This document shows positions 22,555 through 30,391 of a stretch of 64,000 nt of DNA, piece by piece. Both the position numbers and the translations under genes were made by a program. Origin of the DNA: Pseudactinotalea sp. HY158 (GTDB taxonomy: Bacteria > Actinomycetota > Actinomycetes > Actinomycetales > Beutenbergiaceae); NCBI RefSeq assembly GCF_009660225.1, contig NZ_CP045920.1, positions 1 to 64,000 on the forward strand. The letters are read 5' to 3'. Each line of letters starts with the position of its first letter. Positions within the stretch are counted from its first letter, which is position 1. Below the pieces are notes generated by a model. It was not told where the DNA came from, did not search any database, and saw only the letters and a program-made list of their open reading frames with translations.

Positions 22555-24189
22555 CCTGGATCCACCGTCCGGGTCGTCGTGATGGTGTGAGGTCCGGGTT
22601 ATGGCGGGTCGGGTCGTGTGGGCATGGCGGGGCTGCCGGTCTGCCCGGCTTTTCCACTTGTGTTCCGGTCGTGCCCGTGGGGGCTGGTGGTCAGGTCGCC
22701 GGGGCTGGGGGTGGCCCGCAGGCCGCGACATAGAGCGCTTCCCAGGGGTCTTGGTGGGCCCAGTTCCGGGGTAGGTGCATGGTCAGCCGTCGTGCCGAGC
22801 GGGCGAGCCGGGCGGGGATGCGGATGAGGTGGTCTCGGATGGTCGCGGTGGTGGCCCGGGCGTGGAAGAGGGAGGCCAGGGCCCCGGCGGCGCGGGTGAG
22901 GTTGAACGCGATCGCGGCCAGAACGAGCCAGGCCGCGTTCGCGGTGAACTTGCCCGAGGGTGCGTGGGCCAGGGCCGAGGCGCGTAGATCGGCGTGGACG
23001 CCCTCGATGATGGCGTGGGCGCGGTGGGCCTTCTCGGCCTCGAGCATGCTCAGGGGCGAGTCGGTGAAGACGGCGTGGTACCGGTAGGTGGCGAATAGTT
23101 CGTCCTGACCGGCCCTGGTGGCTGCGGGGTTGAGGCGTTTGACGCGGCGCACGATCAGCCGTGCCGTGATGTGCTCGGCCTTGGGACGGGAGGTGAACGC
23201 GGTGAAGGGGAGCTCGGCGACCTGGGCATCGGAGATCAGGCGGGCCTCGTCTTCGTCCCAGATCGCGTTCGGGTACCGGATCGGGGTCCAGGCTTGCTCG
23301 TCGATGCTGGTGATGGCGGCGGTGATGGCCGGGTTCATCCGCGCGGTCAACGAGAAGTGGGCACCGGCCCGGCCCGCCGCGGCGGCCACCTCACGGCTGT
23401 AGTAGGCCGAATCGGCGCGCAGGATCACCACCCCGCCGGCGCCGGCCGTCCGGGCGGTGGCGAGGGCGTCGGCGACGAACTTGCCCGCCCCGCGCGCACT
23501 GTTGGCCGGGCCCCGGCGTAGCCGCGTGCCGACGATCAGCGGCGCGGCCACCGGGGTGGAGATGGTCGCGATCAGCGCGTTGAGGCCCTTGACCTTGTTG
23601 TAGCCGTACCCGGCGCCCTGCTTGGCGTACCCGTAGGTCTCCTTGATCGTGTCGTCGATATCGACGTAGGCGATCTGACCGGCACCGGCCAGCACCGGGG
23701 CCTGCCCGGCCAGGCGGGTCAGGAAGCGGGAGGCGATCGCGTCGAGCTGGCGGACATGCCCGAAGGTGAACGCGCGTAGGAACGTGCCCAGCGTCGAGGG
23801 CGCACGCGCATCCTGGAACAGTTTGCCCATCCCGCCGTGGCGCAACAGGTCCATGTCATCGATGGAGTCGGCCCCGGCGGTCATGCCCGCGACCAGCGCC
23901 AACACCTTCGCCCCTGGGTTCGCGCTGCCCGTACCCGACAGACTCAGATGCTCACCGACCAGCGCCGACAGCCCGGCACGCTCGGCCAGCGCCATCACCG
24001 GGATAAGACCCGCCACGCCGACCAGATTCGGATCGTCGAACCGTACCGAGGAGACATGAGATAGTTGCATCTACGAGATGCCCTTCTTTTTTGGGACTGC
24101 GTGCGTTGACAACACGCATTATCCCAGGTCAGGAGGGCATTCTCATGCGCCCACGCCACCCAGACTCAAACCAGCACGGTGGATCCAGG
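22555..24189 (-). mobile_element. IS1380-family insertion sequence, intact
   Basis: A 1635-bp element bounded by 13-bp perfect inverted repeats, CCTGGATCCACCG (22555-22567) and CGGTGGATCCAGG (24177-24189), and by 5-bp CTCAG duplications. It carries one full transposase gene on the minus strand. Ends beginning CCTGG and a 4-5 bp duplication fit IS1380. Confidence 0.92.
22691..24070 (-). CDS. IS1380-family transposase
   Basis: A 459-aa DDE (DDE_Tnp_1 type) transposase starting MQLSHVSSVRFDDPNLVGVA. Conserved pieces include the first catalytic aspartate in YVDIDDTIKETYGYAKQGA (about residues 135-153), GYNKVKGLNALIATIS, the second aspartate in VVILRADSAYYSREV and, near the C-terminus, the EGVHADLRASALAHAPSGKF region with FNLTRAAGAL. 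No frameshift is seen and both element ends are intact, so it may be active. It runs opposite to the ISL3 transposase it disrupts. Confidence 0.92.
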   Translation of the reverse strand: MQLSHVSSVRFDDPNLVGVAGLIPVMALAERAGLSALVGEHLSLSGTGSANPGAKVLALVAGMTAGADSIDDMDLLRHGGMGKLFQDARAPSTLGTFLRAFTFGHVRQLDAIASRFLTRLAGQAPVLAGAGQIAYVDIDDTIKETYGYAKQGAGYGYNKVKGLNALIATISTPVAAPLIVGTRLRRGPANSARGAGKFVADALATARTAGAGGVVILRADSAYYSREVAAAAGRAGAHFSLTARMNPAITAAITSIDEQAWTPIRYPNAIWDEDEARLISDAQVAELPFTAFTSRPKAEHITARLIVRRVKRLNPAATRAGQDELFATYRYHAVFTDSPLSMLEAEKAHRAHAIIEGVHADLRASALAHAPSGKFTANAAWLVLAAIAFNLTRAAGALASLFHARATTATIRDHLIRIPARLARSARRLTMHLPRNWAHQDPWEALYVAACGPPPAPAT

Positions 24190-24194
24190 CTCAG

Positions 24195-24283
24195 CCCTCG
24201 GCTTCCGAAACCTGACCAACTATGTAGCCAGATCGTTGCTCGAGGCCGGCGGATTCAGACCCCAACTACACCCTGGATTGTGA
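24195..24283 (+). pseudogene. ISL3-family transposase, 3' tail (displaced by inner IS)
   Basis: Encodes LGFRNLTNYVARSLLEAGGF then RPQLHPGL and TGA, the conserved C-terminus of ISL3 transposases. It continues exactly in frame from the HLRGSA end at 22554 when the IS1380-type element and one CTCAG copy are removed. Confidence 0.9.
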
Positions 24284-24289
24284 AGAGCC

Positions 24290-24664
24290 GAGAAAGGCTC
24301 CTTCGAGTAGCTCATCTGCCTCGGAGCGAAGCTTCTTTGCATTCTTTCGCTCGCGCGGCCTGAAGAACGACTCTGACCGCGGTTGCTCGCCTCCGTTCAG
24401 TCGTTGCACAATCTGGTTCTGAGCAAGCACGTACAAAGAGCCCATACGATCCTGCTCGGTCTGTGCCGTAAACCGCGCCGCGACATCGCCTGCGACGGCC
24501 TTCATGCCGTCCTGAAGAAGCGCACCGGCCGCAGCTCCAGCAACTGCTCCGGGAGGGCCAGCCACCGCCGTGCCGAGCACCGCTCCCGCAGCTATGCCGA
24601 GTGCACCAGCACCCGAAGTGATCATTCTCGTCAGAGCGTCGTCTATGTTTCCGTTCTCGTGCAT
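24290..24664 (-). pseudogene. Unknown protein, N-terminal half (gene split by ISL3-type element)
   Basis: The first 125 codons from ATG 24664, MHENGNIDDALTRMITSGAG onward. Residues about 19-50 form a glycine/alanine-rich, probably membrane-inserting helical hairpin (GIAAGAVLGTAVAGPPGAVA ...). A charged segment and an ERKNAKKLRSEADELLEG helix follow. The 3' half is at 20765-21217. The second ISL3-type element sits 8 nt before the start codon, cutting the gene from its promoter as well. Its place after hsdM hints at an accessory defence role, but that is inference. Confidence 0.7.
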
Positions 24665-24672
24665 CCCTGTCC

Positions 24673-24680
24673 TCGTTGTG
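24673..24680. repeat. 8-bp target-site duplication (TCGTTGTG), left copy
   Basis: TCGTTGTG precedes the left end GGCTCTTCGTGG of the second ISL3-type element; the matching copy is at 26124-26131. Confidence 0.9.
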
Positions 24681-26123
24681 GGCTCTTCGTGGTTCGTGGT
24701 GAAAGTGGCCCGCGCGTCGTAGGCGTGTGAGGGCTCGTGGTCCTGCTGTGATGGGTGTTGCGAGACATCCACAAGAGCAGAGGACCACGAGCTATGGACG
24801 AGTTTACTGGCTCGCAGCGTGATGCTGCGAGCACGATCTTCAATCTGTCTGACTACCGTGTCATCGACGCGATCGATCTTCCCGGCGGAGGCCGTCGGGT
24901 CGTGATCGAGTCACTCGCCCCGCCTGGCTGCCCGGCGTGTGGTGTGATCGCGGTGAAGATCCATTCCCGGCGCCGGCAGCGTCTGCGTGATCTGCCGATC
25001 GCGGGTGCGGTCGAGGTGTGGTGGGCCAAGCGGCGCTGGTTCTGCCGGGAAGAGCTGTGCGGGCGTGGCACGTTCGCCGAGTCCACCATCCAGGTCCCCA
25101 GGTTCGCCCGGTCCACTACGCGGCTGAAGAATCAGGTCGTGGCCGCGGTGGTCGACTCCGGTCGAGCCGCCAGCGAGGTTGCCCGCGCTCACGGGGTCTC
25201 ATGGTGGCTGGTCCAATCGGCGCTGGCTGCCGCGGCGCTCGTCCTACCCGCCGCCGACGACTGGGTCGTGACGCGCTTGGGCATCGATGAGCACCGGTAC
25301 CGGTCCGTGCGGTTCTTCCGTGATGAGCACGGGGCCTGGCGCCGGTTCGAGCCGTGGATGACGACCCTGGTCGACCTGGCCACAGGACAGGTCCTGGGCA
25401 TCGTCGATGGCCGCGACAGCACGGGCGTGGGCGCGTGGCTCAGCGCCCGCCCACAGTCATGGCGGGACCGTATCGAGGTCGTCGCGATCGACCCCTCGGC
25501 CGCGTTCCGTAAGGCCCTGCGCGAGCACCTGCCCCACGCCGCGGTCTCGGTCGACAAGTTCCACCTCGTCAAACTCGCAGGCGACATGCTCACCAAGGTC
25601 CGCCAGCGCCTCGCCCGAGACCAGCACGGCCGCCGCGGGCGCAAGAGCGACGCGTCCTGGGCACACCGGATGCTGCTGCTGCGGGGCGCCGATACGCTGT
25701 CCCCGCGTGGCTGGGCCAGGCTGGAGAAGGTCTTCACCGACGATGACCCCACGGATGAGCTCTCCGCCGCGTGGGGCGTCAAGGAGCAGCTCCGCCGCCT
25801 CCTCGGCGCTGATACCCTCGCCCAGGCGTGGCAAGAGCGGATGAGACTGGGTCACTACGTCCAGACCGCGAACATGGCCGAGACCGACCGCCTCTACGAG
25901 ACCATCGTGACCTGGTGGGAGGCCATCGAAGTCCTCATCGTCACCGGCGCCACGACCGCGAAGGTCGAAGCCGCGAACACCACGATCAAGAACATCAAAC
26001 GCACCGGCCGCGGATTCAGGAACTCCGCCAACTACAAGGCCCGTATACTCCTGGCCAGCGCCGCTCGAGCAGCAGCGCGAACACCAATCACAGCAGGCCT
26101 TTCACCACGAACCGCGTAGAGCC
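24681..26123 (+). mobile_element. ISL3-family insertion sequence, second and distinct copy, intact
   Basis: A 1443-bp element with imperfect inverted repeats, GGCTCTTCGTGGTTCGTGG at the left and a right end finishing CCACGAACCGCGTAGAGCC at 26123, flanked by TCGTTGTG duplications. It shares the GGCTCTTC terminus with the first ISL3 element but its transposase differs clearly, so the two are different members of the family. Confidence 0.93.
24794..26119 (+). CDS. ISL3-family transposase
   Basis: A 441-aa transposase from ATG 24794. The N-terminal zinc finger CPACGVIAVKIHSRR ... WFCREELC lies at about residues 45-100, the helix-turn-helix region VVDSGRAASEVARAHGVSWW at about 120-139, and the DDE core LGIDEHRYR, VVAIDPSAAFRKAL and VEAANTTIKNIKRTGRGFRN. 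ISL3 elements use this architecture. The frame is intact, with TAG inside the right inverted repeat, so the element is probably functional. Confidence 0.93.
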   Translation: MDEFTGSQRDAASTIFNLSDYRVIDAIDLPGGGRRVVIESLAPPGCPACGVIAVKIHSRRRQRLRDLPIAGAVEVWWAKRRWFCREELCGRGTFAESTIQVPRFARSTTRLKNQVVAAVVDSGRAASEVARAHGVSWWLVQSALAAAALVLPAADDWVVTRLGIDEHRYRSVRFFRDEHGAWRRFEPWMTTLVDLATGQVLGIVDGRDSTGVGAWLSARPQSWRDRIEVVAIDPSAAFRKALREHLPHAAVSVDKFHLVKLAGDMLTKVRQRLARDQHGRRGRKSDASWAHRMLLLRGADTLSPRGWARLEKVFTDDDPTDELSAAWGVKEQLRRLLGADTLAQAWQERMRLGHYVQTANMAETDRLYETIVTWWEAIEVLIVTGATTAKVEAANTTIKNIKRTGRGFRNSANYKARILLASAARAAARTPITAGLSPRTA

Positions 26124-26131
26124 TCGTTGTG
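26124..26131. repeat. 8-bp target-site duplication (TCGTTGTG), right copy
   Basis: Matches 24673-24680 and abuts the right end of the second ISL3-type element. Sequence from here to about 26306 resumes the pre-insertion DNA upstream of the split unknown gene and contains no gene I can support. Confidence 0.85.
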
Positions 26132-26306
26132 CCGTCGTCGCGCTGGCCTGCGTCGACTTTGGGGAGGTTTCCGCATCGGGCGATTCAACATTCCAACCGC
26201 GGCGAGGTGATAGCCGACCCACCCGGGCTGCGGCCACGCGTGTCGAGCATACAGGTGAAGACCGTTCAAAGCTTGGTGACGCCCCGACTGCGCACTCTTT
26301 GGAGCA

Positions 26307-26576
26307 TTACCCGCGCGTCTTCGCCCACACCGTGCCCCGGTGAACCCCGAAGTGATGCGCCAGCATGTTCACACCCACCCCTTGCGCACGGGCTTTTCGT
26401 ATAGCGTCCACTTCCTGGTCCGTGAGCCGTGTTCGAGGTCGTTGCTTTGGTTCCGCTGACGCGCCGATCAGAGGGTCATCGACCTCGCCGTCAGACTCGG
26501 CATCGGCGCGGATCTCTTGATTCCACACGGAAACAAGCCTCTCAACCCGCTGTCGCGTGTTCCCGCAGCGCTCCAT
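26307..26576 (-). CDS. Small helix-turn-helix protein, resolvase-tail-like; probable fragment
   Basis: From ATG 26576, 89 aa starting MERCGNTRQRVERLVSVWNQ. The last 42 residues, RPRTRLTDQEVDAIRKARAQ then GVGVNMLAHHFGVHRGTVW, form a helix-turn-helix of the kind ending Hin/resolvase-type recombinases. No catalytic domain precedes it and there is no clear Shine-Dalgarno, so it may be a recombinase remnant rather than a real gene. An ISL3-like terminus lies about 60 bp upstream. Confidence 0.4.
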   Translation of the reverse strand: MERCGNTRQRVERLVSVWNQEIRADAESDGEVDDPLIGASAEPKQRPRTRLTDQEVDAIRKARAQGVGVNMLAHHFGVHRGTVWAKTRG

Positions 26577-26616
26577 TGCGCCCACGATGGGCGAATCGCG
26601 CCCGCGCGCGGCGCAA

Positions 26617-26637
26617 TCCTGGACTGTGAAGAGCCCG
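26617..26637. repeat. ISL3-type terminal repeat scar
   Basis: CCTGGACTGTGAAGAGCC, ending at 26637, matches the right end of the first ISL3 element (CCTGGATTGTGAAGAGCC, ending 24289) at all but one position. No transposase adjoins it. It seems to be the leftover end of another ISL3 copy at the border of the accessory island. Confidence 0.6.
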
Positions 26638-26649
26638 CAATCCGGCGGC

Positions 26650-27609
26650 TCAGCCGTGGATCGCGCCGACCGGCTCCCGCTCGGCGATGTGTGCGGTCTC
26701 GATCTGGATGGTCGAGTGTTCGACGGCGACCGCGAAGTGCTCGGCGACGCATCCCTTGATGGCGCGGAGCAGCTCGGCGGCATGACCGTCCCCGAAGCAG
26801 CCGTCCTCGACGACGACGTGGGCGGTGAGGGTCGGCAGGCCGGTCGCGACGGTCGTCGCGTGCAGATCGTGGACGTCCGTGACGTGATCGAGCGCCAGGA
26901 TGTGGTCGCGCACGGCGTCGAGGTCGAGCCCGGCGGGGGTGAACTCCATGACCACGCGGATCGTCTCCCGAAGCAGGGTCAGCGCGCGCGGCACGATCAA
27001 TGCCACGATGAGCAGACTCGCCAGGGCATCCGCCTGCTCGTACCCGGTCGTCGCGATGACGACGGCGGCGACGATCACCCCGAGTGAACCGAGGGCGTCG
27101 TTGAGGACCTCCAGGAATGCCGCCCTCATGTTGAAGTTCGCGGCGCGGCCGGAGGAGAGCACGACCATCGCGACGATGTTGGCCAGCAGGCCGATGACGC
27201 CGAACAGCAGCAGCTCCCCGCCCTGGACCGCCGGTGGATCGACGAGCCGCCGGATGCCCTCGATCGCCGCGTACGCACCCACGGCGAGGAGCAGGGCGGC
27301 CTGACCGAGCGCGGCGATCACCTCGACGCGGCGGAACCCCCACGTTCGCCCCGAGGTGGCGGGCCGATGCATCAACGTCGCGGCGACGAGGGCGATGAGC
27401 AGCCCGGAGGCGTCGACCGCGGCGTGCACCGTGTCGGTGAACAGCGCCAGGCTCCCGGTGAGCACGGAGCCGACGGCCTGAGCCACGACGACCAGGGTCG
27501 TGATCACGAACGCGATCCACAGCCTCGTGCGGAAGTCCCCGACCCCGTTCGCGGAGGACCCGCTCGCCGTGGCAGCGGGCGCGTGCGAGTGTCCGGCGCC
27601 CACGGTCAC
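26650..27609 (-). CDS. Cation diffusion facilitator (CDF) family metal exporter
   Basis: Proton-driven efflux of Zn2+, Co2+ or Cd2+ across the cytoplasmic membrane. The 319-aa protein starts at GTG 27609 with a His-containing N-terminus (GAGHSHAP). Six membrane helices are evident, with the metal-binding motif in LFTDTVHAAVDASG (HxxxD type) near residues 55-70. A C-terminal cytoplasmic ferredoxin-like domain follows (VTDVHDLHATTVATGLPTLT ... HSTIQIE). It overlaps the upstream arsR-type gene by 4 nt, giving a metal-responsive two-gene operon. Confidence 0.9.
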   Translation of the reverse strand: MTVGAGHSHAPAATASGSSANGVGDFRTRLWIAFVITTLVVVAQAVGSVLTGSLALFTDTVHAAVDASGLLIALVAATLMHRPATSGRTWGFRRVEVIAALGQAALLLAVGAYAAIEGIRRLVDPPAVQGGELLLFGVIGLLANIVAMVVLSSGRAANFNMRAAFLEVLNDALGSLGVIVAAVVIATTGYEQADALASLLIVALIVPRALTLLRETIRVVMEFTPAGLDLDAVRDHILALDHVTDVHDLHATTVATGLPTLTAHVVVEDGCFGDGHAAELLRAIKGCVAEHFAVAVEHSTIQIETAHIAEREPVGAIHG

Positions 27610-27992
27610 GCCCCCTCGGCCGCGGCCGGCGTGGCGTCGTCGTGGCGCAGGTGGACGCACAGGGTCGCGGGATTGCCGGTGGCGTCGAGCATCCGCTCGG
27701 CCGCCGCGACGAGGATGCGCAGGAGCGCCGGTTCCGCGAGGGCGTACCAGCTCGACCGTCCCTCGGGGCGGGCCGTGACGATCCCGCATTCCAGCAGGAA
27801 GCCCACGTGCTTGCTCACCGTCGACTGCGCCAGGCCCAGGTGCTCGACCAGGTCGCGTACCCGGTGCTCCCCCGAGGCCAGGTGCTGCACGATCTCCAGG
27901 CGCGCCGGCTCGGCGAGTGCCTGGAAGAGGTGCGCGTAGGCCACCGTGGCCGCCTCGTCGACGGCGGACGCCGTTCCTCGATTCATCGTCAT
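27606..27992 (-). CDS. ArsR/SmtB family metal-responsive repressor
   Basis: A 128-aa winged-helix repressor. LFQALAEPARLEIVQHLAS is the first helix pair and HLGLAQSTVSKHVGFLLECG the recognition helix; Cys occurs at CGIVTARPEGRSSWY and in TLCVHLRHDD, arranged like CmtR/CadC-type metal sensors. Start ATG 27992 is preferred to the 29-residue extension. It is coupled to the CDF exporter and presumably represses it. A TATCGATA palindrome at 28003-28010 upstream is a possible operator core. Confidence 0.88.
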   Translation of the reverse strand: MTMNRGTASAVDEAATVAYAHLFQALAEPARLEIVQHLASGEHRVRDLVEHLGLAQSTVSKHVGFLLECGIVTARPEGRSSWYALAEPALLRILVAAAERMLDATGNPATLCVHLRHDDATPAAAEGA

Positions 27993-28121
27993 AACACGAT
28001 GGTATCGATATGGGGCGATGTTGTCGAGGGTGGGTGCGAGGGAGGCGGGACGTCCGCGGCGACCCGGGCCATTCGGCACGACCCGTCGGCGGGTGAGGAC
28101 CGAGTAGCCCGGGTGCGGCGG

Positions 28122-29297
28122 CTACGGAAGCCGGGCGGCGCCGTCCGTGCGCTCGTACTGGCGGGCGCGGCCACGCACGCCGGAGAAGCGGAACGGTGCC
28201 CGGGTCACGTGCGAGGTCTCGAGGTCGTTCACGCTCGAGTGCTCGAGCGCGTGGAGAGACCGGTAGGAGGGGACGTCGAGCGGCACCCGGGTGTCGAGGG
28301 CGGCCCGCACCCGCGCCGATCGGTCGGCGTCGGCGTAGCCGGGCCGGACGATCCCGGTGATCAGCTCGCTCACGCAGCCGGACCCGTAGCTGAACAGGCC
28401 GAGGCGCTTGCCGGTGAGGTCCTCCTCCTCGTGGTCGAGGAGGGAGGCGAGTGAGGAGTAGAGCGAGGCCGTGTAGGTGTTGCCGAGCCGGCGGTTGTAC
28501 ACCGACCCGGAATCGAGGCCGAGCGTTCCGAGTGACCCGCCGGCGTGACGATCGAGGCGCTGCTGCGCCTTGCGGGCCATCTTCGTGAACGGCTGGTGGT
28601 AGACGACCCGGTCGATGTCCCCGATCGCGGGTCCGCCGCGGCCGGCGAGATCGTCCCAGGAGCCGGTCATCGCGTCGAGGTAGGCCCGCACCGAGAGGGC
28701 GCCGTCGACCACGGCGGTCGAGGAGTCGTTCGGGCGCCAGAAGTCGTCGACGTCGGCGGTGTGGATCCCCGAGGGCGGCTCGATCTCGAGGATGGCGGGA
28801 TCGGCGCCGATGAGCATCGCGACCGCGCCCGCCCCCTGTGTCGGCTCCCCGGGGGAGTCGAGCTCGTAGCGGGCCACGTCGCTCGCGATGATGAGCACGC
28901 GCTCCTCGGGGAATCGCGACACGATCCCCATCGCCGCCTGGATCGCCGCGGTCGCCGAATAGCACGCCTGCTTGACCTCGACCACGCGCACCTGGGAGGG
29001 CAGCCCGAGCAGCTCGTGCACCCACACCCCCGCCGCCTTCGACTGGTCCAGCCCTGATTCGGTCGCGAACAGCAGGGTGCGGATCCCGTCCGTCCCGTGC
29101 CGGCGCAGGATCTCCCAGGCGGCCGAGGCCCCCATCGTGACGATGTCCTCGTCCGGTGCGGGCATGCTCATCTCGTCCTGGCCGAGCCCGACCCGGTACT
29201 TCGCGGGATCGATGCCCTTGGACTCGGCGAGCAGACCGAGATCCAGCACGTGGTGGGCGGTCGCGACCTCCAGGTCGTGGATGCCGATGCTCGTCAT
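28122..29297 (-). CDS. mvaS: Hydroxymethylglutaryl-CoA synthase
   Basis: Condenses acetyl-CoA with acetoacetyl-CoA to HMG-CoA, the first committed mevalonate step. The 391-aa protein has the thiolase-like fold, with the catalytic cysteine in VEVKQACYSATAA (Cys112), the early Glu region VTMGASAAWEIL, and the histidine-bearing VVYHQPFTKMARK near residues 222-234. It is the last gene of the operon and overlaps mvaA by 4 nt. Confidence 0.94.
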   Translation of the reverse strand: MTSIGIHDLEVATAHHVLDLGLLAESKGIDPAKYRVGLGQDEMSMPAPDEDIVTMGASAAWEILRRHGTDGIRTLLFATESGLDQSKAAGVWVHELLGLPSQVRVVEVKQACYSATAAIQAAMGIVSRFPEERVLIIASDVARYELDSPGEPTQGAGAVAMLIGADPAILEIEPPSGIHTADVDDFWRPNDSSTAVVDGALSVRAYLDAMTGSWDDLAGRGGPAIGDIDRVVYHQPFTKMARKAQQRLDRHAGGSLGTLGLDSGSVYNRRLGNTYTASLYSSLASLLDHEEEDLTGKRLGLFSYGSGCVSELITGIVRPGYADADRSARVRAALDTRVPLDVPSYRSLHALEHSSVNDLETSHVTRAPFRFSGVRGRARQYERTDGAARLP

Positions 29298-30349
29298 GCT
29301 CGAGGTCCGTTCCGTCGTTCGTATCGCACGTGCGCCGCCATGAGTTCGCCCGGGTTCGTCTGAGCCGCGAGCAGCGACAGCTCCCCGCAGAGCACAGTGG
29401 CGGCGATGAGCGCCGCGAGCCGGCGGGCATTCGCGCCGCCGGCACGCTCCTCCCGGCAGCCGAGTCGCTCCAGGGCGTACTCCACGTGCGGCAGATGCTT
29501 GCCGTTACCCACCGTACCCACGATCAGATGCGGCAGGGTGCAGGCGAAGTAGAGCCCGTCGGCGCGGTTCTCCGCCGAGGTGATCCCCTGGGAGCCCTCG
29601 ACGATGTTGGCCGCATCCTGCCCGGTGGCGAGGTAGAACGCGAGCAGCATGTTCGCGTAGTGGGCGTTCGCCGAGCGCAGGGCTCCGGCGATCGTGCTGC
29701 CGATGAGGTTCTTTCGGAGCACGAGATCGCAGACCTTGGCCGCGTCGGTGCGCAGCCGGGTGCGCACGATCTCGTGCGGGATGAGGATCTCGGCCACGAC
29801 GCTGCGGCCCCGGCCGAGGATGCCGTTGACGGCCGTGGCCTTCTTGTCGGAGCAGTAGTTGCCCGAGATCGACCCGTACTCCAGGCCGAGCTGCCACGAG
29901 AGGATCCGCTCCATCAGCGCATCGGCGGCGTTCGTGACCATGTTGTGGCCCGAGGCGTCCCCCGTCGTGAGCGCGAACCGCACGAACAGCAGGTTGCCCA
30001 CGACCTCGGGATGGATCTCCTCGAGGCGCGCGAACCGGCTACCCGCGGTCACGACCTCGGCCAGTTCCCCGAACCGGTCCTCGATCTGCCGGGCGGCCGC
30101 GTGGGCGATGGCGGCGCTGTCGGCCACGAACAGGGTCGAGCGGCTCATCCGCTCCCCGATCGAGACGGTGCGGATGCCGCCGTCGATCAGCCGGGAGATC
30201 CGCGCGCCCCGACCGACCGAGGGCCACAGCGGCGTCTCGTAGGTCGCCAGCGGCACCTCGATCTCCCCCTCGACGGCGTCGCCGCTCACCCGGAGCGGGC
30301 CGACCCAGCGGGTGGGGATCGTGGTGGTGGGAGGCTCCTCACCGGTCAT
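29294..30349 (-). CDS. mvaA: Hydroxymethylglutaryl-CoA reductase
   Basis: Reduces HMG-CoA to mevalonate. The 351-aa catalytic-domain protein has no membrane anchor. Catalytic and cofactor motifs include SRSTLFVADSAA, TTGDASGHNMVTNAAD (nucleotide/HMG binding), the lysine in YCSDKKATAVNG and LIVGTVGNGKHLPHVE. This resembles the HMG-CoA reductases of streptomycete mevalonate clusters. It follows fni after 42 nt, the only clear gap in the operon. Confidence 0.93.
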   Translation of the reverse strand: MTGEEPPTTTIPTRWVGPLRVSGDAVEGEIEVPLATYETPLWPSVGRGARISRLIDGGIRTVSIGERMSRSTLFVADSAAIAHAAARQIEDRFGELAEVVTAGSRFARLEEIHPEVVGNLLFVRFALTTGDASGHNMVTNAADALMERILSWQLGLEYGSISGNYCSDKKATAVNGILGRGRSVVAEILIPHEIVRTRLRTDAAKVCDLVLRKNLIGSTIAGALRSANAHYANMLLAFYLATGQDAANIVEGSQGITSAENRADGLYFACTLPHLIVGTVGNGKHLPHVEYALERLGCREERAGGANARRLAALIAATVLCGELSLLAAQTNPGELMAAHVRYERRNGPRA

Positions 30350-30391
30350 GGTCGTCCTTCGTGTCGGGGTGGCGGGCCGCGCGGGTCGCCG

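Larger units (their letters stand above)
21226..24289 (+). mobile_element. ISL3-family insertion sequence, interrupted by an IS1380-type element
   Basis: Ends are GGCTCTTCACAG at 21226-21237 and TTGTGAAGAGCC at 24278-24289, imperfect inverted repeats. GAGAAAGG target duplications flank both. Removing the nested element at 22555-24189 and one CTCAG copy leaves about 1.42 kb, normal for ISL3. It was inserted into an unknown minus-strand gene. Confidence 0.93.

Noticed and set aside
12053-26649. Tyrosine-integrase-type island using tRNA-Ala as attachment site
   Set aside because: I looked for a second copy of the tRNA-Ala 3' end at the far edge of the island and found none; the only integrase relic is of the serine type.
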